This document shows, one piece after another, positions 16,352 through 24,149 of a stretch of DNA of 55,874 nucleotides. The stretch spans positions 1-55,874 of the forward strand of contig CAYNGJ010000024.1 of NCBI GenBank assembly GCA_964396895.1. Reading direction: 5' to 3'. How positions within the stretch are numbered: the stretch's first letter is position 1; each line of letters starts with the position of its first letter. The notes beneath the pieces are model-generated. The model did not search any database, had not been told where the DNA came from, and was given only the letters and a program-made list of their open reading frames with translations. Both the position numbers and the translations under genes were made by a program. The DNA comes from UBA2334 sp964396895. GTDB taxonomy: Bacteria; Pseudomonadota; Gammaproteobacteria; Burkholderiales; Burkholderiaceae_C.

Positions 16352-19300
16352 AAGGCCGGTCGAGCCAAGGTCGGCGCAATGCCCACTGGCGCGCCCAATC
16401 GGCCAGTTGGTCAGCAGGCATGGGGCGGGCAATGCCGTAGCCTTGGGCCAGCGGGCAGCCCATTTGCAGCAAGGCCGCTGCATGGGCCAGGGTTTCCACC
16501 CCTTCGGCAATCACAGGTCGCTGGAAGGCACGGGCCAGCTGCACCACACTTTGCACAATGCCGTGGTCATCGGCGTCCACCAGCATGTCGCGCACAAAGC
16601 TCTGGTCAATTTTGATCATGTCCACTGGCAGTGTGCGGAAATACGCCAGCGATGAGTAGCCGGTGCCAAAGTCGTCCAACGCAAAACGCACGCCCAATTC
16701 ACGGCATTGCGCCATCACCTTGGCGGCGCAAGACATGTCGGCCAGTGCCGCGCTTTCCAGTATTTCCAGCTCAAGCTCACCCGTCTGCCAATGGCTGTGC
16801 TGCTTCAATTCAGCCGCCAGCCAGCAGTGGAAGCCGGGTTTGAGCAACTGGTGCCCACTGAGGTTGACACTGACGCTGAACCCCGGTGGCAGCCACTGCT
16901 CCTGGCACTTCCATGCACCCAACTGAACCAGGGCGGTGTGAATGACCCATTCGCCCAGGGTGATTTCCAGGTCGCTGCCATTGATTTGCCACAAAAATTC
17001 CCCTGGTGGAAGCAGGCCGAGATCAGGGTGTTGCCACCGGATGAGGGCCTCTGCCCCCACCACCTGCCCAGTCTCCATGTGTACCTTGGGTTGGTAGAGC
17101 AACACGAGTTCACCCAGCGCCAGGGCCTGCGCCAGGCGACTGTGCAGCTCGCGTTGAACCTCGACCTCTTTGTCCTGCGTTGGGTCAAACACGTGGTGGC
17201 GGTTGCGTCCCGCCTGTTTGGCGCTGTACATGGCCTGGTCAGCGTGGCGCAGCAAGGTGTCGGTGTCCACGTCGTCAGCGGGGTACACCGTGACCCCGAC
17301 ACTGGCCGACACCGTGGCACTGTGCTCGCCCAGGGGAACGGCCTGTTGGACCAGCCGCATCACGCGTGCCAGCACCGGTTGCCATTCGTCGGGGTGGGCA
17401 AGGTCGGTCAACAGCAGCACAAATTCGTCGCCCCCGAGGCGAGCCAAGGTGTCTTGGCCGCGCAGGGCGCCTTCGAGGCGGCGCGTCATGTTGATGAGAA
17501 GCTGGTCGCCCACCGCATGACCCAGTGTGTCATTCACGGGCTTGAAGTCGTCCAGGTCCAGGTAGCACACGGCCAGCGACTGGCCGTTGCGCTTGGCGCG
17601 CTCGATGGCCTGCGTCAACCGGTCCACCAGCATGCGGCGGTTGGGTACACCCGTGAGTGCGTCGTAGTGTGCCAGCCGGTCCAGCTCGGCCTGGTGGGCT
17701 TTGATGTGACCGATGTCGGAAAACACCACCACGTGGTGCCCGGTGTGCTGGCTGCTGTCGGACACGGCCGAGGCAGACATGGCACACACCAGTGACTGGC
17801 CATCCTGGCGCCGCAGCACCATTTCACCTTGCCAGTGCCCCTGTGCGGTCAACACGGCCATCATGTGTTGCGCCGCCCCAGACGGCTGGTCGGTTTGCGG
17901 GGGCGTGCTGATGGCCAGCTCCGCGAGGGTGTGGCCCAGCACCGCTTCGCGCGGGTGACCGGTGATGCGGCTGAACGCCGGGTTGGTGTCCACCACCCGG
18001 TGCTGGGCATCGGTGATGATGACGCCGTCGTAGCTGTTGTCGAACACACTCGCGGCCAGTTGCAGGCGGTCCTCTTGGAGTTTGGCGTTGGTGATGTCAC
18101 GCCAGATGCCCAGGGCTTCCACATGGCCGGACGTGGTGCTCAACAGCCTCAGATCGTTGTGAAACCAACGGTAAGTGCCATCGGCGAGGGCGAATCGAAA
18201 CTGGTGGCGCACATGGCCACTGAGGTGCAGGTTGCGGATGGCGGCAATCGCTTGCGCGGCGTCTTCCGGGTGAAGATGATCACGCCACCAGCGCATGTAC
18301 TGGGCCTGGGTAGGGGTGTAACCCAGCAGTCGCTCGATGTTGGTGCTCACCCAGGTGGGTTCGGTCTGGTGGCGCATGACCCGCAGGGTGTAGAACATGA
18401 CCGGGCTGGAATCCATCAGGTAATTCAAGCGCTCGGTGGTGGCGGTGAGCTTCAGGTGCTCGGCCTCCAGGCGCGCCTGGGTGCGCAGAAGTTGGCGCCG
18501 ATGTGCCACCAGTCCCAGCGCCATCAGGGAGGTGAGCAGGCTCAACGCGCTCACGCCCAAGATCCACAGGTGATATCGCTGCCAGATGTCTTTCCAAAGA
18601 AAGGTTGGTGTTTGGTCGAACGGCGCCATGCGCAATTCGCGCATGGCGTTTTCCACCGATGCGTAGTCGGCCGCGATGGTGAAGCCATACACACCCGCCG
18701 CCAGTGCAGCCGGGTGATCGGGCCGCAGATTCAGCAAGGCCGCAGACACTTGCTGGCTGATGCTGGCGTCCACATCAGCGGCGGCAAGAAAGGGCCACTC
18801 TGGGTACAGCTGGGTGGATGCGCGAAATTCAAACCCTGGATGTTTCAGCGGATGAATCACTGTCAGATCACCCGGCTGCAGTTTGCCTTCACGCTCCAAA
18901 TCCTCCAGCACGCCGGTCCGGACAAAGCCCACATCGGATCGCCCACTGAGCACGGAGGTGATGACCTGGTCCACGGGTTGCGAGGTTTCCACCCAACTGA
19001 TGCCATCAAGGTCCACGCCCGCACGAAGCAACTCGGCGGCTGGTGCCATGTAGGTGCCCAGATAGTGTTTGCCCGCAATGGCCACCCGTTTGTTCGCGAT
19101 GTCTGTGAGCTTCTGGATGTCGTTGCGCTCGGTGCGCCGAACCATGACACCTCCGATGCCATGAACGCCCTGGCCACCCTGGCGCATCACCAGGGTGGCC
19201 AGGGCGCCGGTGAGCCGATGGTGTTCGCGCAGCTTGATGTAGTGGCTGGGGTTGGTCAGCACAAAGTCGATCTGGCGCGCCTGCATGGACTCTTCCAACT

Positions 19301-19547
19301 CTTGCTCCAGCAGTGGGCGCAGCTCCACGGTGTGACCTGGCAGCTGATCGGACAGGTAGCGGGCCAGCGGCTCAAACCGCTCCTGCATGATGGGTTTGGG
19401 TCTAAATGCAAAAACCCCGAGGGTGAGGGGGCGGCTGGTCACCCGTTGCGTGGGCGTCGCACTTTCTGCCCCTGTCTCCTCCGCCCATGCCAACCCAGGT
19501 CCCAGCAGAGAGACGGCAAGCAAGGTGCGGCAGAGGAGGGGAAGCAT
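16317..19547 (-). CDS. PhnD-PAS-GGDEF-EAL membrane protein
   Basis: 1076 residues. Signal peptide (MLPLLCRTLLAVSLLGPGLA), a periplasmic PhnD-like substrate-binding domain (about 35-290; TLGVFAFRPKPIMQERFEPL, DFVLTNPSHYIKLREH), one membrane helix near 322-345 (YHLWILGVSALSLLTSLMAL), two PAS domains (the first with a PAC ending IWRDITNAK, the second beginning LQLAASVFDNSYDG), a GGDEF domain with intact RLGGDEF and an RGQD inhibitory site, and an EAL domain with canonical GAEALIRW and DDFGTGYSSL. It probably reads a periplasmic oxyanion-like or small anionic ligand and makes or degrades c-di-GMP. The start at 19547 has GGGAGAA upstream; an in-frame start at 19616 would put 23 extra residues before the signal peptide. 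Confidence 0.92.
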   Translation of the reverse strand: MLPLLCRTLLAVSLLGPGLAWAEETGAESATPTQRVTSRPLTLGVFAFRPKPIMQERFEPLARYLSDQLPGHTVELRPLLEQELEESMQARQIDFVLTNPSHYIKLREHHRLTGALATLVMRQGGQGVHGIGGVMVRRTERNDIQKLTDIANKRVAIAGKHYLGTYMAPAAELLRAGVDLDGISWVETSQPVDQVITSVLSGRSDVGFVRTGVLEDLEREGKLQPGDLTVIHPLKHPGFEFRASTQLYPEWPFLAAADVDASISQQVSAALLNLRPDHPAALAAGVYGFTIAADYASVENAMRELRMAPFDQTPTFLWKDIWQRYHLWILGVSALSLLTSLMALGLVAHRRQLLRTQARLEAEHLKLTATTERLNYLMDSSPVMFYTLRVMRHQTEPTWVSTNIERLLGYTPTQAQYMRWWRDHLHPEDAAQAIAAIRNLHLSGHVRHQFRFALADGTYRWFHNDLRLLSTTSGHVEALGIWRDITNAKLQEDRLQLAASVFDNSYDGVIITDAQHRVVDTNPAFSRITGHPREAVLGHTLAELAISTPPQTDQPSGAAQHMMAVLTAQGHWQGEMVLRRQDGQSLVCAMSASAVSDSSQHTGHHVVVFSDIGHIKAHQAELDRLAHYDALTGVPNRRMLVDRLTQAIERAKRNGQSLAVCYLDLDDFKPVNDTLGHAVGDQLLINMTRRLEGALRGQDTLARLGGDEFVLLLTDLAHPDEWQPVLARVMRLVQQAVPLGEHSATVSASVGVTVYPADDVDTDTLLRHADQAMYSAKQAGRNRHHVFDPTQDKEVEVQRELHSRLAQALALGELVLLYQPKVHMETGQVVGAEALIRWQHPDLGLLPPGEFLWQINGSDLEITLGEWVIHTALVQLGAWKCQEQWLPPGFSVSVNLSGHQLLKPGFHCWLAAELKQHSHWQTGELELEILESAALADMSCAAKVMAQCRELGVRFALDDFGTGYSSLAYFRTLPVDMIKIDQSFVRDMLVDADDHGIVQSVVQLARAFQRPVIAEGVETLAHAAALLQMGCPLAQGYGIARPMPADQLADWARQWALRRPWLDRPFTGEHSPADRA

Positions 19548-19732
19548 CGGCACACGTTCTCCCGGTGTGTCAACAAGGTGGAGGTCCGTTCCTGAGCCGG
19601 AGGTGTGTGAGCACACTCTGTGGGCTGCGGATTTGCCACGATCGCCATGGCGTAACTTTTCATCGTAGCAGGCGGTGGCGGATCTCGATACCCAGTAGAA
19701 ATACTGAGTTCATCTCCCGGCCCCTCAACGCA

Positions 19733-20563
19733 TCAGACGTGCCAGATGCGAGGTGTTTGGGTACCCATGCCCCACGCCTCCTGTCGAATTTGCCGCCACA
19801 GGTCCTGGAATAAGTTCATCATGGGTTCCACGATCGGCGCCAGGCAGCGGACCACCAAGGTGTTGGCCTGGGGAGCTGTGACACCTGTGCTTGCGGCCAG
19901 CGGGTGCCCTTCAATCACGCTGCGCAGTGCTGTGAGCACGGCCTCTCGCCGCAAGGGGGAAATGGGTGTGCCACAGGCCAGCACCAGGGTGCCCAGACAG
20001 CGGTGGCCTGACATGCCCAGGGAAGAGTTCAACAGCCGTGTGTCCTGCGCTTGCAGCCGTACTTCGTCCAGCCAATGGCCGGGCCAGTGCATGCGCTGGT
20101 GCAGCCCACCGTGGTCAAACGCCAGCCCTGTGGCCGGCAGTCCCAGGGCGCAAATGTCCCATGCCAGCAACTCCGACCCCTGGTTCAAGTCGAGCAGCAT
20201 GTGGTTGCGGCCCTGGCAGCCTGGGTACGCTATGGTCTCCAGCGGCAGCCATTCCAAGCGTGCTCCAGGTTGGAGTGTGATGTGCACTTGCTGGGTCGCG
20301 GGTTCGCCGCTGCTCCGGTAAAAGCGGGTGGCGCCTGGTGTGCTGACCAGTCCGTGGGCACCGGGGGCAACGTTGACGTGGATGTCGAGCGTGTCGCCCT
20401 GGACCAAGCCCCCCGGAGGATGCACCAACACGTTGTGGCAGATGGCATCGCCCTCGGGGTAAAGGCTTTTGAGGACGCGCAACGGGCCGTCGTGGACAAA
20501 CCGCAGCACACTGCGATTGGACTCCAGGCTGTAGTCCAGCTTCAGTTGGGCATTCCAGGGCAT
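19733..20563 (-). CDS. ureD: Urease accessory protein UreD
   Basis: 276 residues, full length. UreD (UreH) binds apo-urease and, with UreF, UreG and UreE, helps deliver nickel. Visible family blocks: DGPLRVLKSLYPEG, VLVHPPGGLVQGD, TPGATRFYRSSG, WLPLETIAYPG, and the C-terminal LVVRCLAPIVEPMMNLFQDL with WRQIRQEAWG. The ATG follows directly on the deaminase stop (no spacer), so it is the last gene of the transporter-deaminase operon. No urease subunit or other accessory gene lies in this window: the next gene downstream is the PhnD-GGDEF-EAL gene. Either ureABC-EFG lie elsewhere or this UreD serves another role. Confidence 0.93.
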   Translation of the reverse strand: MPWNAQLKLDYSLESNRSVLRFVHDGPLRVLKSLYPEGDAICHNVLVHPPGGLVQGDTLDIHVNVAPGAHGLVSTPGATRFYRSSGEPATQQVHITLQPGARLEWLPLETIAYPGCQGRNHMLLDLNQGSELLAWDICALGLPATGLAFDHGGLHQRMHWPGHWLDEVRLQAQDTRLLNSSLGMSGHRCLGTLVLACGTPISPLRREAVLTALRSVIEGHPLAASTGVTAPQANTLVVRCLAPIVEPMMNLFQDLWRQIRQEAWGMGTQTPRIWHV

Positions 20564-21088
20564 TCAACCACCCGCACTGGCATTTTTTTGCCAGAAATGC
20601 TGGTGGACTGACACCATGGTGGCAACCAATTCAGGCACCGGGCCAGTGATGCGAATGGGTTTTTGGCCCCTGGCCACCACCTCCCGACAGGGCAGGCTCA
20701 GGGTGGGATTCTCGGGGTGGTTGCCGGTCAGGGTCAGCAGGGCCTCTTCGCTGGCGCCGTACACGATGTGGCCGATGTGGGCCCAGTAAAGGGTGCCGGT
20801 GCACATGGCGCAGGGCTCGAACGTGGTCACCAGCGTGCAGCGCCACAGGTAATCCGCGGGGTAGTTGAGGTAGGCCGTGCGAGCCAGAGTGGCTTCTGCG
20901 TGGTGCACGGTGTCAATGTTGCCCTGCTCGGCCAGCACGGTTTCACCATCGGGGGCCACCAGCAGTGCGCCAAACGGGTGGTGCCCCATGGACATGGCCC
21001 GTTGGGCGACTGCATTTGCACGCCGCAGGTGGCGTTGCACCTGGTCGGGCGACCAGGCCGCTGGTGTGACGAGACCGTGTGAGCTCAT
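20564..21088 (-). CDS. Zinc nucleobase/nucleoside-type deaminase
   Basis: 174 residues of the cytidine-deaminase-like fold. Zinc ligands and catalytic Glu are in HHAE (near residue 63) and PCAMC (near residue 93). The order HPFGALLV ... HAE ... EPCAMC ... WAHIGHIVYG fits the guanine deaminase / tRNA adenosine deaminase-like branch, but the substrate is not identifiable; the operon suggests an imported N-heterocycle. Start overlaps the permease stop (ATGA, 21085-21088), so it is coupled to the transporter. It releases ammonia, as urease does, which fits a nitrogen-scavenging operon with ureD. Confidence 0.85.
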   Translation of the reverse strand: MSSHGLVTPAAWSPDQVQRHLRRANAVAQRAMSMGHHPFGALLVAPDGETVLAEQGNIDTVHHAEATLARTAYLNYPADYLWRCTLVTTFEPCAMCTGTLYWAHIGHIVYGASEEALLTLTGNHPENPTLSLPCREVVARGQKPIRITGPVPELVATMVSVHQHFWQKNASAGG

Positions 21089-21852
21089 TCGCCTTGTGAA
21101 CCCCGGTGGGCCCAGCCGGTGGTGTGCTTTTCGACGTAGCTGAACAGCTCATACATGACCATGGCCATGATGCCCACGACCAGCAGGCCACTGAAGGCCA
21201 GACCCATTTGCATGGACGATCCGGCAGAGATGAGCAGGTAGCCGATGCCCTGGTCGGAAGCGGTCATTTCGGACACGGTGGTGCCCACAAACGCCAGCGT
21301 GATGGCCACTTTGAGCGACCCATAGAAGTAGGGCATGGAGCGGGGCAGCCCCACTTTGGTCAGCACGTCCCAGCGTTTGGCACCCAGCACGCGCAGCACG
21401 TCTTCCAGCTCGGGCTCCAGCGTGGCCAGACCGGTGGCGATGTTGACCATGATGGGAAAGAAACTGATGAGGAATGCGGTGAGCACCGCCGGTCCGACGC
21501 CAATGCCGAACCAGACGACCAAGATGGGCACAAATGCGGCTTTGGGCAGGGCGTTGAAGGCGGTCATCAGCGGGTACATGGCGGCGTAAGCCAGACGCGA
21601 GCTGCCAATGAGAAAACCCAACAGCACACCCACCACGATGGCGATCGCGAAACCCACCATCGTCACCCAGAAAGTGCGCCAGGCATGGCCTGCAATGGTG
21701 ACGCTGTGCTCCAGCGTCTGTTCCCAGATGCGCAGTGGGCTGGGGAAAATGAATTCCGACACATTGAACAGGCTGCAAACGGCCTGCCAGATCACCACGG
21801 TCAACACCATCAAGGCCCACGGGGCCCAGCGTTCCAATTGTTTTTGTGACAT
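21085..21852 (-). CDS. ABC transporter permease (SsuC/ThiX type)
   Basis: 255 residues with about six membrane segments and the BPD_transp_1 EAA-loop (LEPELEDVLRVLGAKRWDVL). Part of a transporter with the ATPase and binding-protein genes just upstream. Proteins of this branch carry taurine, alkanesulfonates, hydroxymethylpyrimidine or other heterocycles; the deaminase next to it points to a nitrogenous ring compound. Starts 14 bp after the ATPase stop and overlaps the deaminase start. Confidence 0.9.
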   Translation of the reverse strand: MSQKQLERWAPWALMVLTVVIWQAVCSLFNVSEFIFPSPLRIWEQTLEHSVTIAGHAWRTFWVTMVGFAIAIVVGVLLGFLIGSSRLAYAAMYPLMTAFNALPKAAFVPILVVWFGIGVGPAVLTAFLISFFPIMVNIATGLATLEPELEDVLRVLGAKRWDVLTKVGLPRSMPYFYGSLKVAITLAFVGTTVSEMTASDQGIGYLLISAGSSMQMGLAFSGLLVVGIMAMVMYELFSYVEKHTTGWAHRGSQGE

Positions 21853-21866
21853 GGGGTGGTCCTCGC

Positions 21867-22709
21867 TTATTGGGTGATGGCGGCGCTGGCACTGGTTTTT
21901 CGCATGGCGCCAATGTGGCCACGCAGCTCGTGCACGATGTCGGTGAAATGGGGTGTGTAGGTGATTTCGAGGTCGCGGGGGCGGGGCAGGTCGATGTCGC
22001 GTTTGACGACGAAACGCCCAGGGCCTTTGCTCATCACATACACGGTGTCGGCCAGAAAAACGCTTTCACGCAGGTCGTGCGTCACCAAGATGACGTTGAA
22101 TTTTTGGGCCGACTGCAGGTCACGCAAGGTGCACCACAGTTCCTCGCGGGTGAATGCATCGAGTGCACCAAATGGCTCGTCGAGCAGCAGCATTTTGGGC
22201 TCGTGGATCAGTGCTCGGCAGATGCTGGCGCGCTGCTGCATGCCGCCGGACAGTTGCCAGGGAAATTTCTTTTCCATGCCGCCCAGGCCCACGCTGGCCA
22301 GCAAGGCGGAGGCCCGGGCTTCGTACTCCGCACGCTTGGCTTTGAACTGGCTGCGGTGGGGCTCGACGATTTCCAGTGGCAACAGCACATTGTCCAGTGT
22401 GGTGCGCCAGGGCAGAAGCGACGGCGCCTGAAAAGCCATTCCCGATATTTTCAGCGGCCCGTTGACCGGCTGACCATCCACCAGAATGCTGCCCTTGCTG
22501 GGGCGTTTTAACCCGGTGGTCAGTTTCATGAAGGTGGATTTTCCGCAGCCCGATGGACCCACAATGGCGATGAATTCACCCTGTTGCACGCTCAGGTTGA
22601 TGTCTTCTACTGCGTACTGGCCCTTGGCTTGCAATTCGGCGTTGTAGGCCAGCCAGACATTTCGGAACTCCACAAAAGCGGGTGACGGCGGGGTTGGGCT
22701 GGCTGGCAT
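21867..22709 (-). CDS. ABC transporter ATPase (SsuB/ThiZ type)
   Basis: 280 residues. Walker A GPSGCGKST, Q-loop in MAFQAPSLLPW, signature LSGGMQQRASICRAL, Walker B LLLDEPFGALD, H-loop LVTHDL. This is the nitrate/sulfonate/taurine/pyrimidine ATPase family. Second gene of the five-gene operon, 87 bp after the binding-protein gene. Confidence 0.92.
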   Translation of the reverse strand: MPASPTPPSPAFVEFRNVWLAYNAELQAKGQYAVEDINLSVQQGEFIAIVGPSGCGKSTFMKLTTGLKRPSKGSILVDGQPVNGPLKISGMAFQAPSLLPWRTTLDNVLLPLEIVEPHRSQFKAKRAEYEARASALLASVGLGGMEKKFPWQLSGGMQQRASICRALIHEPKMLLLDEPFGALDAFTREELWCTLRDLQSAQKFNVILVTHDLRESVFLADTVYVMSKGPGRFVVKRDIDLPRPRDLEITYTPHFTDIVHELRGHIGAMRKTSASAAITQ

Positions 22710-22796
22710 GGGACTCCAAGCGAATTTCAGGCTGAATGGGCAAGAAAAAGGCCAGTCCGCTGTCGTGGCAGGCTGGCCCGTGTGGTGAGGGACTGT

Positions 22797-23831
22797 TTAC
22801 TTTTTCGCTTTGGGCAGGATGTCCAGCACCTTGGCGTCGGGCAAGGCAGAGCCGTCCCACACGTCTTTCACGTCTACGCGGTTTTTGGTTTTGTAGGCGT
22901 CGGACACCTGACTTGCCATGAGCGACAGGCGGGCGGGGTTGACCTGACCAAAACCTTCTTTGCGGGCATCGGGGCTGGCCACCACGGAGTCAATGGCCAG
23001 TTTCAGACGGCGTGTTTCCAGTGCGGCGTTGATGATGCCGTCACGCTCCTTGACCACGCCAATGGCGGCTTCCGGGTTGGCCATCACTTCTTTGGCGCCC
23101 ATGGCAAATGCGGCCAAGAAGGCCTTGACGGCAGCCGGATTCTCTTTGAGCAGCTTGGGCGAGGCGATGATGGCATTGCCGTACAGCTTCACCCCGAAAT
23201 CGGCGTACGGCATGATGACGACGTCCTCGGGTTTGATGCCGCGGGCTTCCAGGTTCAACAGCGATGTGAACGAGAAGCCGGTGATGGCATCGACGTCGCC
23301 ACGAACCAGCATGGTTTCACGCAGAGGGGGGTCCATGGCCGTCCAGGTGACATTGCCCACTTTGTTTGCTTTTTCAAAGATGGGGAAGGCTTTGCGCCCG
23401 GCGTCAAACACCGGCGCACCCAGTTTTTTCCCACTCAGATCGGCTGGCGTGTTGATGCCTGACTTCTTCAATGCCAGCACCGCAGCGGGTGTGTTGTTGT
23501 AGACCATCATCACGGCCACCGGCTTGTTGGGCGCATCGGGGTTGTTGGCGTGGAATTCCATGAGGGCTGCCATGTCGGCAAAGCCCATGTCATACGTGCC
23601 AGAGGCCACCCGCGTGACCGTGGCGCCGGAGCCGTTACCCGCGTCGATGGACACATCCAACCCGGCGTCTTTGAAATAGCCCTTGGCTGCAGGTTGCAGG
23701 AACAGAGCCGATGGGCCTTCGAAGCGCCAGTCGAGCTGGAACTTGATGGGCTTGTTTTGTGCCTGGGCTGAGCCCAGTGTGGCCAAAGCGATGGCAGCGA
23801 CGGTGGCTCGGATGAAGTGGCGTTTGGACAT
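22797..23831 (-). CDS. ABC transporter substrate-binding protein, NMT1/THI5 type
   Basis: 344 residues. Sec signal peptide ending in GSAQAQ, then an NMT1/THI5-like periplasmic domain (FQLDWRFEGPSALFLQPAAK, GSGATVTRVASGTYDMGFAD). Members bind pyrimidine precursors, sulfonates or other small ligands; the ligand here is unknown. The ATG at 23831 has a good ribosome binding site (AGGAG). First gene of the operon; a GntR-like palindrome lies about 150 bp upstream. Confidence 0.9.
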   Translation of the reverse strand: MSKRHFIRATVAAIALATLGSAQAQNKPIKFQLDWRFEGPSALFLQPAAKGYFKDAGLDVSIDAGNGSGATVTRVASGTYDMGFADMAALMEFHANNPDAPNKPVAVMMVYNNTPAAVLALKKSGINTPADLSGKKLGAPVFDAGRKAFPIFEKANKVGNVTWTAMDPPLRETMLVRGDVDAITGFSFTSLLNLEARGIKPEDVVIMPYADFGVKLYGNAIIASPKLLKENPAAVKAFLAAFAMGAKEVMANPEAAIGVVKERDGIINAALETRRLKLAIDSVVASPDARKEGFGQVNPARLSLMASQVSDAYKTKNRVDVKDVWDGSALPDAKVLDILPKAKK

Positions 23832-24149
23832 GCAGGGCTCCTGGGGGCTGTCTGAAGGGAAAGTGCGTTGGGTCAGGGAATCAATAAGCAACAACAATGC
23901 CAAGTATTGGGTTGGCTGGGGTCCGCGCAGGCCGATGGCAAGTCATGGCCCAGCAAAGCTGTACTTGTTGAACACAGGTATGTATACAAAATTGTCCACG
24001 ACCTGGTGGTCGTGCGCATCCTTGTAAACCCGCGATGCCGTGACATTCAAAATCTTACGTGAGCTTGCACCAGTATCGGGCCAGCGACTGGCAAAAAGGC
24101 ACCACATTGGTGACTTCTGAGTGGCGCTGCCCCGTCACTGGCGCGTTGC
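23832..24149. other. Promoter region between maeB and transporter operon
   Basis: A 318-bp gap, locally AT-rich, that must hold the promoter of the minus-strand transporter-deaminase-ureD operon. Besides the TGTATACA palindrome (listed separately) it has a 5-4-5 inverted repeat, CGACC-TGGT-GGTCG, at 23999-24012. No gene is seen in it. Confidence 0.5.
23981..23988. promoter_or_regulatory. TGTATACA palindrome, possible GntR-family operator
   Basis: TGTATACA in the context TATGTATACAAA, about 150 bp upstream of the binding-protein start. FadR-subgroup GntR regulators bind sites of this kind (centre TGTATACA). No GntR gene is in the window, so the assignment rests on the site alone. Confidence 0.4.

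Noticed and set aside
19733..20563. A complete urease operon at the urt locus
   Set aside because: Only ureD is present; neighbouring genes on both sides were read and are not urease genes.
24080..24097. Hairpin GCCAG-CGA-CTGGC followed by AAAAA as maeB terminator
   Set aside because: For the minus-strand gene the T run would come before the stem, the wrong order for a rho-independent terminator.
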